Source of the DNA: Promethearchaeia archaeon
GTDB lineage: Archaea; Asgardarchaeota; Lokiarchaeia; Sigyniarchaeales; SOKP01
Reading direction: 5' to 3'
NCBI GenBank assembly: GCA_029856295.1
Contig: JAHQWS010000184.1
Span: 1-5,341, forward strand
DNA length: 5,341 nucleotides
The notes under the pieces: generated by a model
Database searches by the model: none
Seen by the model: the letters and a program-made list of their open reading frames with translations, nothing else
What the model was told of the DNA's origin: nothing
Translations under genes and position numbers: made by a program
Shown: piece after piece, positions 1 through 4,906 of the stretch
How the letters are laid out: every line of letters starts with the position of its first letter
How positions within the stretch are numbered: the stretch's first letter is position 1

Positions 1-209
1 ACACCTGTACTCATGATTCCCGAAGTATACCCGCGCTTCAACATGCGGCTGTCATTATGATAATCTCTACCCATTACGATTGATTCATTTTGGTTAAATG
101 TGCTACCGTGGATTGATCCGATAGATGATGATATTTCCGGAGTAAAGACATAATTTGCTCTTCCAATAATTCGGCCACTTTTGTAGAGCTCTCGAAGATT
201 TTGAACCAT
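1..209 (-). CDS. Phosphohexomutase (phosphomannomutase/phosphoglucomutase superfamily), N-terminal part, cut by left edge
   Basis: Only the first 69 codons are in the window; the gene runs off the left edge. The start is the ATG at 209-207, fixed by an in-frame TAA directly before it. Family members interconvert hexose-6-phosphate and hexose-1-phosphate in the cytoplasm through a phosphoserine. Residues 45-69 carry the clearest signature: a GRD at 47-49 followed by SRMLKRGYTSGIMSTGV, which matches the D-x-R-x-S...AGL-x-STGV segment of domain I. The usual N-terminal F-G-T-x-G-I-R-G loop is not recognisable; the equivalent stretch reads GRIIGRANYVFTPE (residues 13-26). This pattern, and the SRMLKR wording, resemble the mutase-like C-terminal half of bifunctional mannose-1-phosphate guanylyltransferase/phosphomannomutase proteins more than classical ManB or GlmM. 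The catalytic serine loop, metal site and sugar-binding loop all lie outside the window, so activity and substrate cannot be judged. The gene is divergent from the GH57 gene. No Shine-Dalgarno site is seen. Confidence 0.8.
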   Translation of the reverse strand, partial: MVQNLRELYKSGRIIGRANYVFTPEISSSIGSIHGSTFNQNESIVMGRDYHNDSRMLKRGYTSGIMSTG

Positions 210-260
210 TTACATCAAAAATTTAAAATTTTTTAATTAATACTAGCATTAAATTGGAAA

Positions 261-270
261 CTATATATTA
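261..270 (-). promoter_or_regulatory. Candidate TATA box for the phosphohexomutase gene
   Basis: On the minus strand this reads TAATATATAG, a good archaeal TATA-like element 52-61 bases upstream of the mutase ATG. Transcription starting about 25 bases downstream would give a leader of about 30 bases. The element is nearly symmetric, and read on the plus strand it is preceded by GGAAA, a BRE-like purine tract. It could therefore serve the GH57 gene instead, with a leader of about 130 bases. AT-rich sequence makes such matches common by chance. Confidence 0.35.
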
Positions 271-310
271 CATACCTCAATTAGCATATTTATTTTTTAT
301 TATTATTAAA

Positions 311-328
311 AGTTAGGTATACGTAACT
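311..328. promoter_or_regulatory. 18-bp imperfect dyad, candidate operator
   Basis: AGTTAGGTATACGTAACT equals its own reverse complement except for one mismatched pair (G316 and G323), so 16 of 18 positions are symmetric. It lies in the divergent gap and includes some of the few G and C bases there. A dyad of this size suits a dimeric helix-turn-helix repressor or activator. A smaller palindrome, ACATATGT at 336-343, is centred 20 bases away, about two helical turns. Function is inferred from position and symmetry only. Confidence 0.35.
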
Positions 329-394
329 CTATTTAACATATGTAAAATTATTTTAGGAAAGCAAACATTCTATTCTACAATTAAGTTGATAAAG

Positions 395-402
395 TTTAAA
401 AT
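395..402 (+). promoter_or_regulatory. Possible TATA box for the GH57 gene (leaderless start)
   Basis: AAAG followed by TTTAAAAT resembles an archaeal BRE plus TATA element. Its centre is about 26 bases before the ATG at 424, which is the normal TATA-to-transcription-start distance, so it would fit a leaderless or nearly leaderless mRNA. No Shine-Dalgarno sequence precedes the GH57 start, which is consistent with this. The match is weak in an AT-rich background. Confidence 0.25.
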
Positions 403-417
403 AGCTTTAAATAATTG

Positions 418-2136
418 ATGAAAATGACTGAAAAATTAGGCTCTTTTGCGTTAGTTTTACATGCTCATTTACCTTGGGTTCTTAATCATGGAGTTTGGCC
501 TCATGGGACCTCTTGGGTCAATGAAGCTGCCTCAGAAACTTATATTCCACTCCTTCAAGAATTATATAAACTTGTAGATGATGGATACCATCCAAAAATG
601 ACTCTTGGTCTTACACCAGTATTGTGTGAAATGCTTAGGCACCCATCGTTCATAGATGATTTTTTAGGATATTTAGATGAAAAAATTGCCGCAGCACTCC
701 ACGATAATGAAGATTTCACAGAAAATAAATATGAAGATGGCAGGATAAAATTATCTAAGTGGTGGCAAGAATATTATGAACGGGTTAAAGATGATTATAC
801 TCATCGGTTTAATAAGGATATTGTAGGGGCTTTTAAAAAACTGCAAGATATGGATTTGCTTGATATAATTACTTGCGGTGCAACCCACGGGTATAGCCCT
901 TTATTATCCAAAGACACATCAATAGATGCTCAATTTAAAACAGCAGTAGATAATTATAAGCGTCATTTCGGAAGGCCCCCTACAGGAGCCTGGCTCCCAG
1001 AATGTGCCTATCGTCCGGGCTATAGATGGAAAAATCCAATAACCGGAGAAGAATTCGATCGTCCGGGTATCGAATATTTCCTAGCGAAGAATGGTCTGCG
1101 ATATTTTTTTGTTGATACAGCTTTATTATTAGGAGGTAAATCTCAGGGTGTTTATGCTGCGAGATTTCCTTTACTCAAAGAACTCTGGAAACAATTTGCT
1201 TCTCAATATGAAGAAATACCTATCTCATTTGAAAAGTCGCAGTATGAAGCTTACTTAGTATCAACTGATCCATCAACTCCCGCTCCGGTCGGATTCTTTA
1301 CCAGAGACGAGAAGACTGGTATTGTGGTCTGGTCAGGGGAACACGGCTATCCCGGGTGTGCTGAATACCTTGATTTCCATAAGAAACACTATCCAGGTGG
1401 GTTACGCTATTGGAAAGTTACGGAAGCTAAATTGGATTTAGGGAAAAAAATGCTATACTGGCCCGATGATATTCCTGAAAAATTAGATGAGAATGCAGGC
1501 CACTATGTTAATTTAATAAAACATATTTTAAGAGCATATAAAGGCGATTTTGGAAAGCCTGGGATTATTGTTGCCCCTTATGACTGTGAACTATTTGGTC
1601 ATTGGTGGTTTGAGGGAAATTGGTGGTTAGCAAGAGTATTACGATGGATAGAAGATGATCCCGAAATTGATTTGACCAATACTAGAATTCATCTTGAACA
1701 AAACCCCCCAAATAAAGTAGTTTCTATTATTGAGGGAAGTTGGGGTCAAGGATCAAGCCATTGGGTTTGGCTAAACGAATGGACGATTTGGACTTGGAAG
1801 TTGGTCTATGAAGTCGAAGACAAGACTGAGAAAATTATGGTGAAGTATGGAAGAACTAAGGATGAGAATTTAAAGAAAATTTTAAAACAGTTAGTAAGAG
1901 AATCACTATTACTACAAAGCTCAGACTGGCAATTTTTAATAACTACATGGTCAGCAAGAGATTATGCTGAAAATAGAGTTACTCTTCATTATGAAAACTT
2001 CACTAGATTATACGCAATGGCTGAAAGATATGGAAGTGGAGACCATGTTGATGAGGGAGAATGGCATTTTTTGGGTACTCTAGAAGCTAACGACGGAATA
2101 TTTCCAGAAATTGATCTAACATCTTTCATACCCTAA
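418..2136 (+). CDS. GH57 family 1,4-alpha-glucan branching enzyme
   Basis: This is predicted to be a cytoplasmic 1,4-alpha-glucan branching enzyme (EC 2.4.1.18) of glycoside hydrolase family 57, which cuts an alpha-1,4 chain and rejoins it through an alpha-1,6 link. The 572-residue protein is complete, with no signal peptide or membrane segment. Numbering from the ATG at 418, it shows LHAHLPW near residues 14-20 (GH57 motif 1), ATHGY at 155-159, WLPECAYRP at 192-200 with the probable nucleophile E195, and APYDCELFGHWWFEG at 386-400 with the probable acid/base D389. It also shows a tryptophan-rich VWLNEWTIWTW at 450-460 and the helical-domain motif SSDWQFLITT at 501-510. Order and wording resemble Thermococcus TK1436. 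The GVY tyrosine (Y246) probably sits on the catalytic loop linked to branching rather than hydrolysis. The segment after it is about 20 residues longer than I recall for relatives. ATG 418 was chosen over TTG 415; ATG 424 is also possible. The gene converges on the nucleotidyltransferase gene. A mainly hydrolytic role cannot be excluded. Confidence 0.9.
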   Translation: MKMTEKLGSFALVLHAHLPWVLNHGVWPHGTSWVNEAASETYIPLLQELYKLVDDGYHPKMTLGLTPVLCEMLRHPSFIDDFLGYLDEKIAAALHDNEDFTENKYEDGRIKLSKWWQEYYERVKDDYTHRFNKDIVGAFKKLQDMDLLDIITCGATHGYSPLLSKDTSIDAQFKTAVDNYKRHFGRPPTGAWLPECAYRPGYRWKNPITGEEFDRPGIEYFLAKNGLRYFFVDTALLLGGKSQGVYAARFPLLKELWKQFASQYEEIPISFEKSQYEAYLVSTDPSTPAPVGFFTRDEKTGIVVWSGEHGYPGCAEYLDFHKKHYPGGLRYWKVTEAKLDLGKKMLYWPDDIPEKLDENAGHYVNLIKHILRAYKGDFGKPGIIVAPYDCELFGHWWFEGNWWLARVLRWIEDDPEIDLTNTRIHLEQNPPNKVVSIIEGSWGQGSSHWVWLNEWTIWTWKLVYEVEDKTEKIMVKYGRTKDENLKKILKQLVRESLLLQSSDWQFLITTWSARDYAENRVTLHYENFTRLYAMAERYGSGDHVDEGEWHFLGTLEANDGIFPEIDLTSFIP

Positions 2137-2155
2137 GAAACTAGTCTAACCAAGT

Positions 2156-2196
2156 TTAGGTTTAGTCCTAACATTAATGTTAATATTATTTTTTTT
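2156..2196 (+). terminator. Probable terminator after the GH57 gene
   Basis: Twenty bases past the GH57 stop lies a short stem, TTAGG (2156-2160) and CCTAA (2167-2171) with a six-base loop. It overlaps a perfect 14-bp palindrome, TAACATTAATGTTA (2169-2182), and a run of eight T follows at 2189-2196. Archaeal termination depends mainly on T-runs, so the T8 tract is the strongest element. The palindrome is symmetric and could also act on the converging minus-strand transcript, though no comparable T-run is seen in that direction. Confidence 0.45.
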
Positions 2197-2223
2197 GAAT
2201 TTTTAATATCAACGAAAATAGCT

Positions 2224-3375
2224 TTATATCTGTTGACCTAATTCAAGTGTTTTATCCTTTATTTGCGAATTGCTACTTATTTTACAAAAGGGAGCGATAA
2301 TTGCTTTCGTTAAGACTACATTGTCTCCTACTTCACAATCATTACAAATAATCGACTCAGTAATATGGCATCCACGACCTATCTTAACATTATCCCACAC
2401 AACAGATTTTTCAATTACCGTGTCTTCACCTATTGTTACATGAGTCCCTATTGAAGATAATTCTTTAATTTTTACGAAGTTCCCAAGTTGAACATTTTGT
2501 CCAAAACAAGTTAGCTTCTCAATCTTTATATTTTGACCTGAATCAATTATCCCCATAACAAATACACCATCATATTCCTGACCGTTTGGTGTGATAGGCC
2601 AACTATATTTTCTTAATAAATCCCAATTTGCCCACATATAAGTTTGAGGATTTCCGCAATCAAGCCAATAATAGTCTTTTACATATCCATATAGTTTATA
2701 TTCATTTTCAAGAAGATATGGAAAGATTTCCCCGCCAAAATCCATTAATCCTGTCTCCTGTAGTACTTTAGCTATATCCTTCTTAAAACAGTAAATTCCA
2801 GTATTGATGATATTTGTGTGAAGATATAAATCCGTTCTTTGAGCCATACTGCTTAAATATAATTCCATAGGCATCGGTTTTTCTAAAAATAGATAAATTT
2901 TACGATCCTTATCTAATAACACTACCCCATATTGAGTTGTATGACTTTCTACAGTTTTCATCGAAATTGTGGCAATCCCTCCTTTCATCGAATGAAAATC
3001 CATAAAATTTTTCATTGGGAGATTCGTAACTATATCTGCCATTGAAACTACAATTTGCTCCGAATCAATTTGGTCTGTCAATAATCTATACGCATCAGCA
3101 GTTCCTCTACTTTCTTGAATTTCACATTCCAATTCCACATCTCCCAACTTATCTTTAGTCCATGTTTTTTCTATGTGTTCCTTTAACTCGTCTCCCATGA
3201 AGGCTAACGCTAAAATGATATGTTTAATATCTGCATATATGAGGTGAGCTATAGAATAATCTACCATAGGTTTGTTTGTTACTTTAACAAGTGGTTTTGG
3301 AATTTGAGCCGTTAACGGCATTAGCCGAGATCCTTTACCACCAGCTAAAATTATCGCAGACCATTCTCTTGTCAT
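2224..3375 (-). CDS. Sugar-1-phosphate nucleotidyltransferase with left-handed beta-helix tail
   Basis: This cytoplasmic enzyme is predicted to join an NTP and a hexose-1-phosphate to give an NDP-sugar and pyrophosphate. The 383-residue protein is complete. Residues 7-260 form the NTP_transferase (Rossmann-like) domain: AGGKGSRLMPLT at 11-22 binds the nucleotide, KPLV at 27-30 follows, GTADA is at 91-95, and SMAD at 111-114 is in the place of the usual x-G-D metal motif. FLEKP at 163-167, NTGIYCF at 191-197 and YWLDCGNPQTY at 236-246 (second metal ligand probably D239) complete the site. Residues 270-373 are hexapeptide repeats (for example VVWDNVKIGRGCHI), typical of a left-handed beta-helix. 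Architecture fits mannose-1-P guanylyltransferase, GlgC and GlmU-like archaeal enzymes; hexose and base cannot be fixed from sequence. Wording resembles the N-terminal half of guanylyltransferase/phosphomannomutase fusions. An in-frame TAA directly precedes the ATG, and AGAGGA ten bases upstream supports this start. Confidence 0.88.
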   Translation of the reverse strand: MTREWSAIILAGGKGSRLMPLTAQIPKPLVKVTNKPMVDYSIAHLIYADIKHIILALAFMGDELKEHIEKTWTKDKLGDVELECEIQESRGTADAYRLLTDQIDSEQIVVSMADIVTNLPMKNFMDFHSMKGGIATISMKTVESHTTQYGVVLLDKDRKIYLFLEKPMPMELYLSSMAQRTDLYLHTNIINTGIYCFKKDIAKVLQETGLMDFGGEIFPYLLENEYKLYGYVKDYYWLDCGNPQTYMWANWDLLRKYSWPITPNGQEYDGVFVMGIIDSGQNIKIEKLTCFGQNVQLGNFVKIKELSSIGTHVTIGEDTVIEKSVVWDNVKIGRGCHITESIICNDCEVGDNVVLTKAIIAPFCKISSNSQIKDKTLELGQQI

Positions 3376-3385
3376 TTAATTGGAA

Positions 3386-3391
3386 TCCTCT
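3386..3391 (-). promoter_or_regulatory. Ribosome-binding site of the nucleotidyltransferase gene
   Basis: The minus strand reads AGAGGA ten bases before the ATG at 3375, a moderate Shine-Dalgarno match. With the in-frame TAA directly before the ATG, it confirms the start. It is the only well-placed Shine-Dalgarno site in the window. Confidence 0.5.
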
Positions 3392-3418
3392 GATAGATGG
3401 ATTAACTTAAAATATATG

Positions 3419-3471
3419 AAATTTATTTAATTTATAAGTGCTGTATTAAAGAGATTTTAAATTTATTTAAT
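3419..3471. repeat. 13-bp direct repeat with a 40-base period
   Basis: AAATTTATTTAAT occurs exactly at 3419-3431 and 3459-3471. The first copy abuts and overlaps by one base the candidate TATA box of the nucleotidyltransferase gene. The 40-base period is close to four helical turns, so paired protein binding is possible, but the very low sequence complexity makes chance a strong alternative. Confidence 0.3.
3431..3438 (-). promoter_or_regulatory. Candidate TATA box for the nucleotidyltransferase gene
   Basis: The minus strand reads CTTATAAA, 56-63 bases upstream of the ATG. A transcript starting about 25 bases further down would have a leader of roughly 30 bases that includes the AGAGGA site. 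The spacing is nearly the same as for the TATA-like box upstream of the mutase gene, which mildly supports both. Confidence 0.4.
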
Positions 3472-3547
3472 ATCTATTGATTTATTTTAGTTTATTAAAT
3501 AACTTTTTTTTCTTTTAAATCTTCGCGATAAGCGTAATTTCTTTAAC

Positions 3548-3573
3548 AAAAATTAACTCTAAAAGTTAAAAAA
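3548..3573 (-). terminator. Probable terminator after the GalT-like gene
   Basis: Reading on the minus strand from 23 bases past the GalT-like stop, there is a T6 run (3573-3568), then a 5-bp stem TTAAC/GTTAA with a seven-base loop (3569-3553), then T5 (3552-3548). Two T-runs around a weak AT-rich hairpin fit archaeal T-run termination. The stem alone would be unstable. Confidence 0.4.
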
Positions 3574-3596
3574 GGTTCTTATAATATTTTATTAAT

Positions 3597-4814
3597 TCAA
3601 TGAGAAATACCTTGTCTAATTTCTGCTGCAGTTTCATGAGGTAGTTTTCTCGCAACACGCATATCATCAGCCATTTCTGCCCCTCCTATTATTTCATGTG
3701 GAATAATATCACCAAACATATGAAAATCCGCGTCATACCCATAAGGGCAACAATTAAATAGTATATTTCGATTCTTATCAATATTTATATTGTCTAGGCC
3801 TATGAAGATTTTTTTTAGGGATTTTGCTAAGTCTTGAATTTGATTTATGTTTAATTGGGAAAATCTTCTTAAATGTTCGTTAGGGTGGAATCGTATATGA
3901 TAATTTCTTACCGGACTCCCAGTTGTATAAAAAGTCCAATAGGTAGTTTTTAATACAATTCTGTCAGTTTCTCCGTGCGAAGTTTCACATAAATGACACT
4001 TATCCCCCATTTCTTTAAAAGCTTCAAGATATGCCTCTAATCGACTTCCATGACCATCCATATTCAAATCAATGTAAACTTGACCATGAATACGAGGTTG
4101 CGAGCCCCCAACTTTAGTACCTATATTAACAAAGGGTGAAACTGGAATATCATAATAATCTCTTTCTATTGCCTCCTGGACACTATATAAAATTGCTGTT
4201 TTCATAGAAAGGAATAATCCTGCTAAAACATCTTCAGGAATTAAATTAAAACAAAAAGATGGGTAAAACTTTCTTGAAAGAGAAACTAAATTTATCCCTC
4301 TAGCTAATTTTAAATGAACTGGCAATTTTTCTACTGCAATATTATAAATATCAGGATCAATAATCCGGGCCATTGAAGGATATCGATTGATTAAAGTTAT
4401 TGCCTTACATGAATCGGGCAATCTCCCAATTCTATGAGGCTTATCTGAGAAAGGAGAATCTCTTCTTTCTTCATCCTCCGTTATAATTATCGTAAACCCA
4501 TCTCCAATTTTTTTTCCCTCATTATCATAAAAGGGTTTTCCTTCCGTAACCGCTGTAAATACATCTTTAGCTTCATGTAATATCTTTTTTGTACAATCAA
4601 TATAATCATTCTTCTTATCCACAATTTTAAATCCTCTTGGCCTCTTGCCCCGAATAGGACTTAAATATGCATAATGTCCATAATGTCTTACATACTCTGT
4701 TCGAAGTCCAAACTCTTTTGTTCGAATAGTTCTTAAGGATAGAGGATCCCACCTCTTAATTGGAAGCTCATAAGTCGTTTTAAAGGTATCTTTTGATATT
4801 ATACCCCATTCCAT
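3597..4814 (-). CDS. GalT-like (HIT superfamily) nucleotidylyltransferase with altered active-site motif
   Basis: This 405-residue protein belongs to the galactose-1-phosphate uridylyltransferase-like branch of the HIT superfamily. Relatives move a nucleoside monophosphate between sugar phosphates, or phosphorolyse NDP-sugars, through a nucleotidyl-histidine. Family marks in order are YLSPIRGKRPRGF at 50-62, LINRYPSMARI at 141-151, NIGTKVGGSQPRIHGQV at 230-246, CHLC at 273-276, NYHIRFHPNEH at 304-314, and FHMFGDIIPHEIIGGAEM at 364-381 with a closing LPHETAAEIR. The last block matches the C-terminal GalT pattern H-x-x-x-E-I-x-P...GG-x-E. H243 is in the nucleophile position, but the preceding metal-ligand histidine is R241, and an N-terminal C-x-x-C is missing. 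It may therefore not be a true GalT; ADP-glucose phosphorylase-like activity is one alternative. The only canonical start in this open frame is the ATG at 4814. A TAGGAG site lies 20 bases upstream, farther than usual. It is followed by its own terminator-like signals and then the nucleotidyltransferase gene. Confidence 0.8.
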   Translation of the reverse strand: MEWGIISKDTFKTTYELPIKRWDPLSLRTIRTKEFGLRTEYVRHYGHYAYLSPIRGKRPRGFKIVDKKNDYIDCTKKILHEAKDVFTAVTEGKPFYDNEGKKIGDGFTIIITEDEERRDSPFSDKPHRIGRLPDSCKAITLINRYPSMARIIDPDIYNIAVEKLPVHLKLARGINLVSLSRKFYPSFCFNLIPEDVLAGLFLSMKTAILYSVQEAIERDYYDIPVSPFVNIGTKVGGSQPRIHGQVYIDLNMDGHGSRLEAYLEAFKEMGDKCHLCETSHGETDRIVLKTTYWTFYTTGSPVRNYHIRFHPNEHLRRFSQLNINQIQDLAKSLKKIFIGLDNINIDKNRNILFNCCPYGYDADFHMFGDIIPHEIIGGAEMADDMRVARKLPHETAAEIRQGISH

Positions 4815-4834
4815 GAATTTCGGCTTATAGCTTT

Positions 4835-4840
4835 CTCCTA
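4835..4840 (-). promoter_or_regulatory. Shine-Dalgarno-like site at unusual distance from the GalT-like start
   Basis: The minus strand reads TAGGAG, a strong Shine-Dalgarno match, but 20 bases separate it from the ATG at 4814 instead of the usual 5-10. No ATG, GTG or TTG lies at the expected distance in that frame. It may be non-functional. Confidence 0.3.
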
Positions 4841-4906
4841 AATTGCCTTCTTTCTTATCTGAAATAAAAATTCACTTAATTATTGGTTTTTCTACAAATG
4901 TTAAAT

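Larger units (their letters stand above)
210..417. promoter_or_regulatory. Divergent AT-rich intergenic region
   Basis: This 208-base gap separates the divergently transcribed mutase and branching-enzyme genes, so it should contain promoters for both. It is very AT-rich. It holds a TATA-like box (261-270), an 18-bp imperfect dyad (311-328), a short ACATATGT palindrome (336-343) and a second TATA-like stretch (395-402). No RNA gene or additional ORF is recognisable. Confidence 0.6.
3376..3596. other. AT-rich intergenic region between two minus-strand genes
   Basis: This 221-base gap lies between the GalT-like gene and the nucleotidyltransferase gene, both on the minus strand. It has the probable GalT-like terminator near its right end and the probable nucleotidyltransferase promoter and ribosome-binding site near its left end, which suggests the two genes are transcribed separately. 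It also holds a 13-bp direct repeat (3419-3431 and 3459-3471), T8 at 3504-3511 and a small GC-richer patch, CGCGATAAGCG. No ORF or RNA gene is recognised. Confidence 0.6.

Noticed and set aside
415..417. TTG as start of the GH57 gene
   Set aside because: An ATG follows directly at 418 and another at 424, the family normally begins a few residues before the LHAHLPW motif, and no ribosome-binding site favours the TTG.
210..417. tRNA, small RNA or riboswitch in the divergent gap
   Set aside because: The region is almost entirely AT, with no stable stems beyond the short dyads and no recognisable RNA consensus.
2169..2182. 14-bp palindrome TAACATTAATGTTA as an operator
   Set aside because: It lies between converging gene ends rather than at a promoter and is followed by a T-run, so a role in termination is simpler.
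3503..3516. T8CT4 tract as a plus-strand terminator
   Set aside because: No plus-strand gene ends nearby; the closest plus-strand gene stops at 2136.
3523..3533. CGCGATAAGCG as an RNA hairpin or operator
   Set aside because: Only three base pairs (CGC/GCG) form around a five-base loop and the pairing does not extend.
3376..3596. CRISPR-like array based on the 13-bp repeats
   Set aside because: Only two short, low-complexity copies exist, no cas gene is present, and repeat length is far below that of CRISPR repeats.
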